This document shows, piece after piece, positions 55,922 through 64,000 of a DNA stretch of 64,000 nt. Where the stretch lies: contig NZ_JBNYXW010000005.1 of the NCBI RefSeq assembly GCF_051380875.1, forward strand, positions 124,001-188,000, read 5' to 3'. Within the stretch, counting starts at the first letter, position 1. Every line of letters begins with the position of its first letter. The DNA comes from Janthinobacterium sp051380875 (lineage in GTDB: Bacteria; Pseudomonadota; Gammaproteobacteria; Burkholderiales; Burkholderiaceae_D). Both the position numbers and the translations under genes were made by a program. The notes beneath the pieces are model-generated. The model was not told where the DNA came from, ran no database searches, and was given only the letters and a program-made list of their open reading frames with translations.

Positions 55922-57016
55922 TTAGTTTTGCGTTGCCGGCTTCAGCAGCACCTTGATGGAATCGAGCGAATTGGCCAGCGCGAAGGCCTGTTCCCAGTCT
56001 TCCAGCGGGAAATCGTGCGTGACGATGCCTTTGGAAGTGACCAGGCTCCGTTCCAGCAAGTCGATGGCGATCGGGTAACAATATGGTCCCAGGTGGGCGC
56101 CGCGCACGTCGAGTTCCTTGCGGTCGCCGATGATGGACCAGTCGGCGCTGGTTTCCTTGCCGAACACGCTGAATTCCACGAAACGTCCCAGCTTGCGGAT
56201 CAGGTTTAAGCCCTGCGTCACGCCCGCCGGCACGCCCGTCGTTTCGATATATACATCGCAGCCATAACCGTTCGTCAAGCCATGGATGACGGCCAGCGCA
56301 TCTTCGCGGCTGGGATCGACGGTGACGTGGGCGCCAAACTGCCGCGCCAGCGCCAGGCGTTCGGGTACCAGGTCGATCACCACCAGTTTTTTCGGCGTCT
56401 TCAGCGCGGCGATCTGCGCCATCATCAAACCTAGCGGCCCGGCGCCGGCGATCACCACCACGTCGTCGAGTTGCACCTCGGCGCGGTTGACCGTGTGGAT
56501 GGCGCATGCCATCGGCTCGATGATAGCCGCGTCTTCCAGCGAGATGCTGTCGGGTATTTTATGCACGCGGGCGGTGGGTGGGATGCGCATGTAGTCGGCC
56601 ATGCCGCCATCGGCCACCTCGCGCTGAAAACCGAAGATGTTGTGCACTTCGCACATCCAATATTTGCCGGAGGTGCAAAAACGGCACTTGTCGCAAGGAA
56701 CGATCTGTTCGGCGATGATACGGTCGCCCACCTTCACGCCGAAGTGCTGTTCGCCGTTTTCTCCCGCCTCGACCACGTAGCCGAAGAATTCATGGCCTGG
56801 CACCACGGGCGGCTTGACCCACGATGGCTGGCCGTCGCCGCCCCAGAACATGGCGGCGCCGGAATGGCATTTGCAATCGCTGGCGCAAATGCCGCAGGCG
56901 GCGATGCGGATGAGCAATTCATTCAGGCGCGGCCTTGGGCGCTGGATTTTTTGCAGGCGGTAATCTTTTGGTCCGTGGCAAACGACGGCTTGCATCTCGA
57001 CTTCGGTGTACTTCAT
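55922..57016 (-). CDS. Zinc-dependent polyol dehydrogenase, erythritol/L-threitol type
   Basis: The 364-residue medium-chain dehydrogenase has the catalytic zinc region ACGICASDCKCHSG and PVVPGHEFFG, structural zinc Cys residues in VPCDKCRFCTSGKYWMCEVH and the NAD-binding loop VVIAGAGPLGLMMAQ. The AAMFWGGDGQPSWVKPPVVPGHE segment is a hallmark of erythritol/L-threitol dehydrogenases. It would oxidise a tetritol or similar polyol to a ketose. GGAG is spaced 6 nt before the ATG. It sits 25 nt after the permease gene. Confidence 0.88.
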   Translation of the reverse strand: MKYTEVEMQAVVCHGPKDYRLQKIQRPRPRLNELLIRIAACGICASDCKCHSGAAMFWGGDGQPSWVKPPVVPGHEFFGYVVEAGENGEQHFGVKVGDRIIAEQIVPCDKCRFCTSGKYWMCEVHNIFGFQREVADGGMADYMRIPPTARVHKIPDSISLEDAAIIEPMACAIHTVNRAEVQLDDVVVIAGAGPLGLMMAQIAALKTPKKLVVIDLVPERLALARQFGAHVTVDPSREDALAVIHGLTNGYGCDVYIETTGVPAGVTQGLNLIRKLGRFVEFSVFGKETSADWSIIGDRKELDVRGAHLGPYCYPIAIDLLERSLVTSKGIVTHDFPLEDWEQAFALANSLDSIKVLLKPATQN

Positions 57017-57041
57017 GTGAGGCTCCAGGTGGGGGAAGTTG

Positions 57042-58052
57042 TCAGGCGCGCTTGCTGCTGTTGCGGCTGATATAAATGGCGAGCAGGATGATCACGCCCT
57101 TGATGATGTTTTGCAGGTACGGCGAGACGCCCATCATGTTCAGGCCGTTATTGAGCACGCCCAGCATGACGGCGCCGATCAGGGTGCCGATGATGGAACC
57201 GCGTCCGCCCGTGATGGCCGTGCCTCCCATGACGACGGCGGCGATCGCGTCCAGTTCGAAGCCGATGCCGGCATTCGGCTGGCCGCTCATCAGGCGAGAA
57301 GTCAGCACCAGGCCCGCGATGGCGGCCGTGCAGCCGCTGAGCGCATATACCAGCAGCTTGTATCGCGCCACGCGCACGCCGCTCAGGCGCGTCGCCTCCT
57401 CGTTGCCGCCGATGGCGTAGATATAGCGCCCCAGCGGCGTGTGATCGAGCAGTACGTAGGCAATGACGAACACCAGCAACATGATCAGGATAGGCGTCTG
57501 CAGGCCCAGCACATTGCCGCGCCCAAAGAACTCGAACCAGTCCGGCAAGTCGTTGATCGGGTAGCCGCCCGTGTACAGCAGGGCCAGTCCCCGCGCGATG
57601 CCCATCGTGGCCAGGGTGACGATGATAGGTGGCATCTTGGCGTAGGCGACAAAAAAGCCATTGCCCACGCCAAAGGCCACGCCGACGGCCAGCCCGGCCA
57701 GGATGGCCAAGCCGGGTGGCAGGCCGGCCACCATCAGGCCGGCCGTCAGGGTGCCCGTCAGCGCCATCACGGAGCCGACCGACAGGTCGATGCCGCCGCT
57801 GAGGATGGCACACGTCATGCCGACGGCAATAATGGCGTTGATCGACACTTGCCGCGCGATATTGACCAGGTTATCGCTGGAAAAGAAATGCTCGGTGGTG
57901 AGTGCCATCGCCGCAGACACCAGCAGCAGGCCGATCAGCGGAAAAAAGGCGGGCGACTGTTTCAGCATTGCCCACAGGGAGCTTGCCGACAGGAAGGACG
58001 CGGCGCTGCGGCGCGGCGCGGCGAGCGGATCAGTGTTTACCGGCTGTTGCAT
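57042..58052 (-). CDS. Ribose-type ABC importer permease
   Basis: The 336-residue membrane protein (about ten helices) is RbsC-like: TEHFFSSDNLVNIARQVSINAIIAVGMTCAILSGGIDLSVGSVMALTG, the AVVMGGTAITGGRGSIIGTLIGA block and the basic end RNSSKRA. It forms the channel for sugar or polyol uptake. Its start overlaps the ATPase gene by 23 nt. It belongs to the AraC-linked ABC operon. Confidence 0.93.
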   Translation of the reverse strand: MQQPVNTDPLAAPRRSAASFLSASSLWAMLKQSPAFFPLIGLLLVSAAMALTTEHFFSSDNLVNIARQVSINAIIAVGMTCAILSGGIDLSVGSVMALTGTLTAGLMVAGLPPGLAILAGLAVGVAFGVGNGFFVAYAKMPPIIVTLATMGIARGLALLYTGGYPINDLPDWFEFFGRGNVLGLQTPILIMLLVFVIAYVLLDHTPLGRYIYAIGGNEEATRLSGVRVARYKLLVYALSGCTAAIAGLVLTSRLMSGQPNAGIGFELDAIAAVVMGGTAITGGRGSIIGTLIGAVMLGVLNNGLNMMGVSPYLQNIIKGVIILLAIYISRNSSKRA

Positions 58053-59526
58053 GGCGCATTACCTCGCTAGAATGAATGGAAGCGCCTTCAAGCAGTGCCA
58101 CGATGGCGCCCTGCTTGAACACGGCGACCCGGTCGCACATGCCGGTGATTTCCGGCAGTTCCGATGAAATCAGGATGATGGAATAGCCACCGCCGGTCAG
58201 TTCGCGCATCAGGCGGTAGATTTCCGCCTTGGCGCCCACGTCGATGCCGCGCGTGGGTTCGTCGAAGATGAGAATCTTGCAGTGATGGTTGAGCCAGCGG
58301 GCGATCACCACTTTTTGCTGGTTGCCGCCGCTCAGGGTGCCCACCCGTGTGCCCGGGCCGGGGGCCTTGACGCCTACCTTGGCCATCATGGCCCGGGTGG
58401 CGGCCAGCTCGGTCTTGCGATGGATCAAGCCATATCCTGTGTATTTCCCCAGGTTATTGATGGAAATATTTTCCGTGATGTCGAAATCGATGATCAGCCC
58501 TTCGGTCTTGCGGCTTTCCGGCAGTAGGCCGATGCCGTGCCACAGCGCATCGGCCGGATCGCGCAGGCTGGCCTTCTCGCCGTGGATGCTGATATCCTTG
58601 CTCCACGCGGGATGGGCGCCGATCACGGCCAGCGCCAGTTCCGTGCGGCCCGAGCCGACCAGGCCCGCAAAACCGAGGATTTCGCCCTGCTGCAGCTGGA
58701 AATGGTTGACGGGGCCATCCTTGCTGAGGCGCACATTGCGAGCGTCGAGCACGATGGGGGGCGAGGGTGGGCGTACAGGCTTGGCTGGAAAGCTCGCTTC
58801 GAGCTTGCGCCCCACCATCATTTCCACCAGTTGGCCGATATCGGTGGCGGCCACCTCCGTCATGCCCACGTAATGGCCATCGCGCAAGACGGTGATGCGG
58901 TCGCAGATTTCGAAGATTTCTTCCATATGGTGCGAGATGAAGATCATCGCCACGCCTTGCTGCTTGAGTTCGCGCATGATGGCGAACAGGTGATCGGCCT
59001 CGCTGGGCGTCAGGGTGGCAGTGGGCTCGTCGAGGATCAGGATGCGGGCATTGAGTGACAGGGCCTTGCCGATTTCCACGAACTGCTGCTGGGCGATGCT
59101 GAGCTGGCTGATTTCGGCCGACAGGTCGATATCGATGCCCAGGCGCGCAAAGATGGCGGCCGCCTGCCGGCGCATGGCCGTTTTCGACAGCAAGCCCAGG
59201 GCATTCGTCAGCTCGCGCCCCAGGAAGATGTTTTCCACCGCATTCAGGTAGGGAATCAGGGAAAATTCCTGGAAGATGATGGCGATGCCGGCGGCGATGG
59301 CGTCGTTATAGCTGTGAAAATCGCAGGGCTTGCCATCGACCACGATGCTGCCCGCATCGGGCCGGTAGATGCCGCTGAGAATTTTCATCAGGGTGGACTT
59401 GCCTGCGCCGTTTTCGCCCAGCAAGGCGTGGATCTCGCCCTGCCGGATCGTCAGGTTGATATCGCTCAATGCCTTCACGCCGGGAAATCCCTTGGTGATG
59501 TTTTGTAACTGCAAGATCGTATGCAT
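58030..59526 (-). CDS. Ribose-type ABC importer ATPase (two ABC domains)
   Basis: The 498-residue protein has two fused ABC domains. The first has Walker A GENGAGKS (about 37-44) and signature LSIAQQQFVEI; the second has signature LSGGNQQKVVIARWL and Walker B LIFDEPTRGIDVG, while its Walker A is changed to FAGLVGSGRTEL, as usual in RbsA/MglA. It powers sugar import. The start at 59526 (MHTILQLQNITKGFPGVKAL) lacks a strong ribosome site. Confidence 0.94.
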   Translation of the reverse strand: MHTILQLQNITKGFPGVKALSDINLTIRQGEIHALLGENGAGKSTLMKILSGIYRPDAGSIVVDGKPCDFHSYNDAIAAGIAIIFQEFSLIPYLNAVENIFLGRELTNALGLLSKTAMRRQAAAIFARLGIDIDLSAEISQLSIAQQQFVEIGKALSLNARILILDEPTATLTPSEADHLFAIMRELKQQGVAMIFISHHMEEIFEICDRITVLRDGHYVGMTEVAATDIGQLVEMMVGRKLEASFPAKPVRPPSPPIVLDARNVRLSKDGPVNHFQLQQGEILGFAGLVGSGRTELALAVIGAHPAWSKDISIHGEKASLRDPADALWHGIGLLPESRKTEGLIIDFDITENISINNLGKYTGYGLIHRKTELAATRAMMAKVGVKAPGPGTRVGTLSGGNQQKVVIARWLNHHCKILIFDEPTRGIDVGAKAEIYRLMRELTGGGYSIILISSELPEITGMCDRVAVFKQGAIVALLEGASIHSSEVMRHATAGKH

Positions 59527-59550
59527 GATGGACCCGGAGGAACAGTGACG

Positions 59551-59573
59551 CTCCCGCAGCCAGGCTGCGGGAG
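59551..59573 (-). other. Intercistronic hairpin between binding-protein and ATPase genes
   Basis: CTCCCGCAGCC and GGCTGCGGGAG form a perfect 11-bp stem with a one-base centre, 25 nt after the binding-protein stop and 24 nt before the ATPase start. Hairpins here often stabilise the upstream binding-protein mRNA. Confidence 0.7.
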
Positions 59574-59598
59574 TGGTGAATCGCGGTTACTGCGGTGC

Positions 59599-60516
59599 TT
59601 ACCAGCTGAAAGACTTGGCGCCCGCCTTGTCGACCAGCTTGACGTCGACGGGGATCTGCGCCGGCACGTTGGCGCCCCATTTTTTTGCCATGGCGATGCC
59701 CAGCGCCAGGCGCACCTGGTCGCGCGGAAACTGGGCGGCCGTGGCGATGAACTTGGAATTCGGTTTCAGCATCGCCTTGATCGCTTCCGGCGCGCCATCG
59801 ACGCTGGTCAGTTTCACATCCTTGCCGCTCGCTTCGATGGCCGACAGCGCGCCCATGGCGCCGCCATCGTTGACGCTGAAGATGCCTTTCAGCTTAGGAT
59901 GGGCTTGCAAGATGTTTTCCGTGACCGTCAAGGCTTGGTCGCGCTCCTGCTTGCCGTTCTGGGTGGTGACGATCTTGATGCCTGGAAAGGCCGCCAGCGC
60001 ATCCTTGCAGCCGCGCACCCGTTCCAGGATGGGCACGACGGGGATGCCGTCGAGGATGGCCACGTCGCCCTTGCCGTCCAGGCTCTTGGCCAGGTAGGTG
60101 CAAGCGAGCTGGCCCGCATTGAAATTTTTCGAGCCGACGAAGGAATCGACGGGACCGTTGGCATTGGCATCGACGGCCACCACCACCACGCCGGCCGCGT
60201 TGGCCGACTTGACGGCCGACTGGATGCCCACCGAATCGGTGGGGTTGAGCAGCAGGATGTCGATCTTTTTCTGGATCATGTCTTCCACATCGCTGGTCTG
60301 CTTCGCCACGTCATGGCGCGCGTCGGTGATCACCACCGTGGCGCCGATGCTGGCGGCCGCCTCTTCCAGCGCTTTTTTCATGGTGATGAAATACGGATTG
60401 TTGAGTTCCTGGAAGGACATGCCGATCTTCAGGGGCGCCGCGCTGGCGGGCAGGGACAGGCAGGCGGCGCACAGGGCGGTCGTGGACAGGGCCAGCAATT
60501 TCTTTTGCATCATCAT
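59599..60516 (-). CDS. Ribose-type ABC importer periplasmic binding protein
   Basis: The 305-residue precursor has a signal peptide (MQKKLLALSTTALCAACLSLPASAA, cut near residue 27) and a type 1 periplasmic-binding fold of the RbsB family: LKIGMSFQELNNPYFITMKKALEEAA, DILLLNPTDS, VVAVDANANG and VSVNDGGAMGAL-like FSVNDGGAMGAL. Three ATG codons in a row follow AAGGAGACG, so the exact start is uncertain by two residues. It is the first gene of the transport operon after the AraC regulator. The ligand is presumably a sugar alcohol. Confidence 0.93.
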   Translation of the reverse strand: MMMQKKLLALSTTALCAACLSLPASAAPLKIGMSFQELNNPYFITMKKALEEAAASIGATVVITDARHDVAKQTSDVEDMIQKKIDILLLNPTDSVGIQSAVKSANAAGVVVVAVDANANGPVDSFVGSKNFNAGQLACTYLAKSLDGKGDVAILDGIPVVPILERVRGCKDALAAFPGIKIVTTQNGKQERDQALTVTENILQAHPKLKGIFSVNDGGAMGALSAIEASGKDVKLTSVDGAPEAIKAMLKPNSKFIATAAQFPRDQVRLALGIAMAKKWGANVPAQIPVDVKLVDKAGAKSFSW

Positions 60517-60598
60517 CGTCTCCTTGGTTTTTTAGAATGGTTTTTGTGATCGTCGTGGCAGCGTTGCCTTGCCTGCTGCCGGGGCATGAAGCGTAAGA

Positions 60599-61489
60599 TC
60601 AAGTGACTGCGCAGGTCGATGCCGTGGCTATTTTCAAGCCGTCGTAGCGGCGAAATTTCGATGGCGAGATGCCTTTGTGCGCGAGGAACTGGCGGTTGAA
60701 ATTGGACAGATTGTTGAAGCCCACCTGGTAGCAGATATCCGTGATGCTCAGTTCGCTGTTGCTGAGCATTTCGCAGGACAGCTTGATGCGCAGCAAGTTC
60801 ACGTATTGCACAAACGAAATCCCCGTGTGCTTGCTGAACGAGCGCGAAAAGGAGCTGACGTTTTGCCCGATCAGTTCGGCCAGTGTCGATTCGCGCAGGT
60901 CGGCCGACAGGTTCTTGCCGATGTAGGCCAGCGCCAGGTTGATCTTCGAGGCCATGTAGCTGTGCGGATCGGGCAGGTAGCTTGGGCTCGACAGCTTCTT
61001 GCGTTCGCCGTCGCGCAGCAGCAGTTCCAGCAATGAAATGAAGAGCAGCACCCTGCGGCAGCCGCGCGCTTCCAGCAATTCCAGCATCAGCGGCCGGGCG
61101 GCGGCGCCCGCCTGTGGCGTGAACAGCAAGCCGCTGCGCGATTCGGCCAGCAGCGCCACGACCGGCTGCAGTTCGGGAAAGGTGGCGATGGCATTGGCGA
61201 TGAACTCGGATGTAAATTGCAACACCAGGCAGCGCTGCTTCACGGGTTGGTTGTCGGGCAGTTCGCTGACCCAGTTATGCGGCAGGTTGGGACCGGACAT
61301 GACCAGGTTGCCCGGCTCAAAATCGCCGATATAGTCGCCGACGAAATACTTGCCGGTGGTGTCGGTGATCAGCTGGATTTCATACTCGGGATGAAAATGC
61401 CAGCGTACCGTACGGTAAGGGTAGCCGTGCGACCAAGCCGTAAACGATTCATCGGGGTGTACGCAGACAACTTCGAGATCGGGTTTCAT
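60599..61489 (-). CDS. AraC-family regulator with N-terminal cupin sensor
   Basis: The 296-residue protein has an N-terminal cupin (VRWHFHPEYEIQLI, GDFEPGNLVMSGPNLPHNW) and a C-terminal double HTH: LAELIGQNVSSFSRSFSKHTG and LSITDICYQVGFNNLSNFNRQFLAHKGISPSKFRRY. It probably senses a sugar alcohol and activates the ABC importer and catabolic genes encoded downstream in the same direction. It is separated from the binding-protein gene by 82 nt. Confidence 0.92.
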   Translation of the reverse strand: MKPDLEVVCVHPDESFTAWSHGYPYRTVRWHFHPEYEIQLITDTTGKYFVGDYIGDFEPGNLVMSGPNLPHNWVSELPDNQPVKQRCLVLQFTSEFIANAIATFPELQPVVALLAESRSGLLFTPQAGAAARPLMLELLEARGCRRVLLFISLLELLLRDGERKKLSSPSYLPDPHSYMASKINLALAYIGKNLSADLRESTLAELIGQNVSSFSRSFSKHTGISFVQYVNLLRIKLSCEMLSNSELSITDICYQVGFNNLSNFNRQFLAHKGISPSKFRRYDGLKIATASTCAVT

Positions 61490-61869
61490 GGCGAGCTCCG
61501 CGCGGCTCAGACGATGGGTGGAAAAGCGCGGTGGCGTCGGGGTGTGGCGGTGGCAAGGCGGATGCGTGTCATGGCGTGTCTCCTGCTGGGTTATCGTGCG
61601 CTCCGGGCCTTGTTGCCAGCCGGGCGTGTTGTTGGCTTATGTGCTCATTCTATGCAGTTGACCTTGGCAGGGCCACTCATTACATGTGAGTAAACCGATA
61701 CTTTTTTTGCATTTTCATGCCAGAGGAATGGAAAAAGTCAAAATTTGTGCATTGCGTCAAATGTTGTTGAGCAATAGCGACGGGCTGGCATCGGCCGCTG
61801 GCGCAGCGAGGGAGGTGGGGCAGCAGCGGCCAGGCGGGCCGCTGCTGGGGGCAGGCAGACGCGTGGGGA
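61490..61869. other. Gene-free stretch between the AraC gene and hemL
   Basis: The 380-nt gap contains the promoter region of the AraC-type gene at its left end and the hairpin following hemL (61821-61847) at its right end. The middle is A+T-richer (61680-61770) without a recognised motif or coding frame. Confidence 0.5.
61821..61847 (-). terminator. Hairpin downstream of hemL
   Basis: CAGCAGCGGCC pairs perfectly with GGCCGCTGCTG around AGGCG, 22 nt beyond the hemL stop. There is no T run on the hemL strand, so the strength as an intrinsic terminator is uncertain. Confidence 0.6.
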
Positions 61870-63159
61870 TTACGCCAGTTTGGCGAAGACCTTGCGCGCA
61901 GCAGCGATGGTGGCGTCGATGACGGCATCATCGTGCTGCGCCGAGACGAAGCCTGCCTCGAAGGCGGCTGGGGCGAAGTAGACGCCTTCGTCGAGCATGG
62001 CGTGGAAGAAGGCGTTGAACTTGCTGCGGTCGCCCGCCATCATTTCCGCATAGCTGGTTGGCGGCGTGGCGCTGAAATAGATGCCGAACATGCCGCCGAT
62101 GTAATCGGCGCAGAAGACCACGCCCGCCTCTTTTGCGGCCGCTGTCAGGCCCTCGGCCAGGCGCTGGGCCGTGGCGCCCAGTTGCTCGTAGAAGCCAGGC
62201 TGCTGGATCAGTTTCAAGGTGGCCATGCCGGCCGCCACGGCGACCGGGTTGCCCGACAAGGTGCCGGCCTGGTAGACGGCGCCCAGCGGCGCCATGTGGT
62301 GCATCAATGCCGCGCTGCCGCCGAAGGCTGCCACCGGCATGCCGCCGCCAATCACCTTGCCCAGTGCCGTCAGGTCAGGCTTGATGCCATACAGCGCTTG
62401 CGCGCCGCCCAGGGCCACGCGCAAGCCGCACATGACTTCATCGAAAATGAGCAGGGCGCCGTGCTGCGTGCACAGCTCGCGCATCGCCTGCAGGAATTGC
62501 GGCGTGGCTTTGACCAGGTTCATGTTGCCGGCCACTGGCTCGACGATGACGCAGGCGATCTCCGTGCCGAAGCTGTCGAAGGCGTCTTTCAGCTGTTCCA
62601 CGTTGTTGTAGTCGAGAACCAGGGTGTGTTTCACAAAATCTTCCGGTACGCCGGCCGAGGTCGGGTTGCCGAAGGTGAGCAGGCCGCTGCCCGCCTTGAC
62701 CAGCAGCGAATCGGCGTGGCCGTGGTAGCAGCCTTCGAACTTGACGATCTTGTCGCGTCCGGTGGCGCCGCGCGCCAGGCGCAGGGCGCTCATGGTCGCT
62801 TCCGTGCCCGACGACACCAGGCGTACCTGTTCGATCGACGGCACCAGGCGCGTGATCTCCTCGGCCATCAGCACTTCGCCTTCGGTCGGCGCACCGAACG
62901 ACAGGCCCAGCGCGGCGGCATCCTGCACCGCCTTGACCACGTCCGGATGGGCGTGGCCGACGATGGCCGGGCCCCAGGAACCGATGTAGTCGATATAGCG
63001 CTTGCCGTCCGCGTCCCAGAAGTACGGGCCTTCGGCGCGCGTGATGAAGCGCGGCGTGCCGCCCACCGAGCGGAAGGCGCGCACGGGCGAGTTGACGCCG
63101 CCTGGCGTGGTTTTTTGTGCGCGGGCAAACAGGATGTCGTTCTGTGAAGTCGTCGTCAT
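61870..63159 (-). CDS. hemL: Glutamate-1-semialdehyde 2,1-aminomutase
   Basis: The 429-residue PLP enzyme starts MTTTSQNDILFARAQKTTPGGVNSPVRAF, has PYFWDADGKRYIDYIGSWGP, LIFDEVMCGLRVALGG and the PLP-binding Lys in LTALGKVIGGGMPVAAFGG (about residue 269). It makes 5-aminolevulinate in the C5 haem pathway. It lies 65 nt after thiD in the same direction, an arrangement typical of betaproteobacteria. Confidence 0.96.
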   Translation of the reverse strand: MTTTSQNDILFARAQKTTPGGVNSPVRAFRSVGGTPRFITRAEGPYFWDADGKRYIDYIGSWGPAIVGHAHPDVVKAVQDAAALGLSFGAPTEGEVLMAEEITRLVPSIEQVRLVSSGTEATMSALRLARGATGRDKIVKFEGCYHGHADSLLVKAGSGLLTFGNPTSAGVPEDFVKHTLVLDYNNVEQLKDAFDSFGTEIACVIVEPVAGNMNLVKATPQFLQAMRELCTQHGALLIFDEVMCGLRVALGGAQALYGIKPDLTALGKVIGGGMPVAAFGGSAALMHHMAPLGAVYQAGTLSGNPVAVAAGMATLKLIQQPGFYEQLGATAQRLAEGLTAAAKEAGVVFCADYIGGMFGIYFSATPPTSYAEMMAGDRSKFNAFFHAMLDEGVYFAPAAFEAGFVSAQHDDAVIDATIAAARKVFAKLA

Positions 63160-63224
63160 GATAATCGTGCCTTGAAAGTGGATCGTTGTCTGTGTCGTGA
63201 TCTATGTCGTGATCTATGGGGTGA

Positions 63225-64000
63225 TTATTGCGCGCCCGTCAGGCGCCGGTACAGCCGGTTCGGCACCAGCTTGCCCATGCCGTAACGCTGCGCATGCGCC
63301 AGCGCGCCAGCCGTGAATTCCTGCGCCGCCACGACCACCTGCGGCACATCGTCTTCATTTTCCGCCAGGGCTAGCAGGGCGGTGGCGGCGGCCGACAGGG
63401 TACTGCCGGCGCCGTTGAAGATGCCGGGCAGGTGGCGCCACTCGTCGTGGCGCACCACGCCGTCTTCGCCGAACAGGGTATTGGCGCGCAGCTTGCCTTC
63501 GGCCGTGCCGGACTTGCTGGCGTCGGCCGGCATGCCGGTGACGAGCACGTACTCGCAGCCAAGCGCCACCAGGTAGTCGACATCGTTTTGCAAGGTGTCG
63601 TCCGGGTCGGCGTCGCGCCAGGTTTCGGCCAGGCGTTCCAGTTCGTCCGGCGAGAGCACCAGCAGCGTCGTTTGCGGGATCAGCAACTGGCGCACGGCGG
63701 TGAGGATGTCTTCATCGTCCATGCCTTGCTCCGGCAGCGCCGAAATGAAGGGGTCGAGGATCAGCGGCACATTCGGATAGTCGGAGACGATTTCGGCAAT
63801 CGCCGTGACGTTTTCCACGCTGCCCAGCGCGCCGATCTTGATGGCGGCCACCGACATGTCTTCGAGCAGCACGCGCGCCTGGTCGGAAACCCAGTCCGGG
63901 TCGACCGCCTGCACGTCTTCCACGCGCGCCGTATCGCTGATCAAGAGGCCCGTGGTGACCGACAGGCCGTGGCAGCCGAAGGCTGAAAACGTGGCCAGAT
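63225..64000 (-). CDS. thiD: Hydroxymethylpyrimidine/phosphomethylpyrimidine kinase ThiD (partial, N-terminus outside window)
   Basis: The reading frame continues to the window edge; about 258 C-terminal residues are visible. The first part (LATFSAFGCHGLSVTTGLLI) matches the ThiD N-terminal region after the substrate loop. Then come KIGALGSVENVTAIAEIV, PLILDPFISA (for the usual VLDPVM) and the ATP-site block LPGIFNGAGSTLSAAATALLA (for HGTGCTLSSA). The changed loop, GAGST for GTGCT, drops the usual Cys. It phosphorylates the pyrimidine precursor of thiamin. A start inside the window at 63944 is not the real one because the similarity extends upstream. Confidence 0.88.
   Translation of the reverse strand, partial: LATFSAFGCHGLSVTTGLLISDTARVEDVQAVDPDWVSDQARVLLEDMSVAAIKIGALGSVENVTAIAEIVSDYPNVPLILDPFISALPEQGMDDEDILTAVRQLLIPQTTLLVLSPDELERLAETWRDADPDDTLQNDVDYLVALGCEYVLVTGMPADASKSGTAEGKLRANTLFGEDGVVRHDEWRHLPGIFNGAGSTLSAAATALLALAENEDDVPQVVVAAQEFTAGALAHAQRYGMGKLVPNRLYRRLTGAQ

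Noticed and set aside
63225..63944. A complete short kinase gene starting at 63944
   Set aside because: ThiD similarity continues in frame past that point to the window edge, so the gene is simply cut by the window.
1..64000. tRNA, rRNA, insertion sequence, integrase or prophage genes
   Set aside because: Looked for by eye on both strands; no T-loop/acceptor pattern, transposase or phage motif was found. A tRNAscan run would be decisive.

Overview
The window looks like chromosome from a Betaproteobacterium of the family Oxalobacteraceae, with Janthinobacterium, Duganella or Massilia as the closest fit. The evidence is a high G+C content, housekeeping clusters typical of Burkholderiales (accB-accC-prmA with a DUF3426 protein, thiD-hemL, ypjD-PP0621-pilR-ampD), Lys/Ala-rich histone-like proteins and abundant TonB-type iron genes. 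No rRNA, tRNA, CRISPR array, insertion sequence or prophage was recognised. The genus is inferred from family resemblance and was not tested by a search.

Left part (1-8 kb): a TonB-dependent receptor (cut by the window edge) lies next to a one-piece FecI-FecR sigma/anti-sigma hybrid with a Fur-box-like site. Then come a YbdK-type ligase with a cation/proton antiporter, and a MoxR ATPase-GNAT-VWA operon. From 7.7 to 14.6 kb is a nitrite/nitric-oxide module: two small cytochromes c, norR, a nirK with an extra N-terminal cupredoxin domain, a YtfE/RIC di-iron repair protein and a quinol-type norB. The norR-nirK gap holds three GT-N7-AC NorR-type sites and a consensus sigma-54 promoter.

Middle (14.6-36.5 kb): DUF1841, an Mqo with a lipoprotein signal, rppH, proS with a lytic transglycosylase, a SWIB-domain protein, and ffh. 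A Fur-box-preceded PepSY/DUF3649/DUF3325 trio and an orphan solute-binding protein follow, separating ffh from ypjD. Next are a PilR-like activator that has lost its receiver domain and its kinase partner, ampD, nrdAB with tandem NrdR-type boxes, a probable small RNA, and a 364-residue Lys/Ala repeat protein with a structured leader.

Right part (36.5-64 kb): yggT, a PfkB kinase, DUF3426, prmA, accC, accB, aroQ, tlpA-like, mpl, an esterase, ubiC, an RNB-domain exonuclease, tonB-like, aroE, mtgA and corA. From 52.9 to 61.5 kb lies a sugar-alcohol cluster: an AraC regulator, a ribose-type ABC importer, an erythritol/threitol-type dehydrogenase, an FGGY kinase, an SDR and a convergent HAD phosphatase. 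hemL and a partial thiD close the window.

The most interesting signal not explained by genes is a dispersed element, about 120 nt when complete, placed just 3' of stop codons (ybdK, ffh, and an internally deleted copy after mqo), always in sense orientation. Its core is conserved while its terminal arms and central hairpin differ between copies yet stay complementary, which suggests selection on structure.
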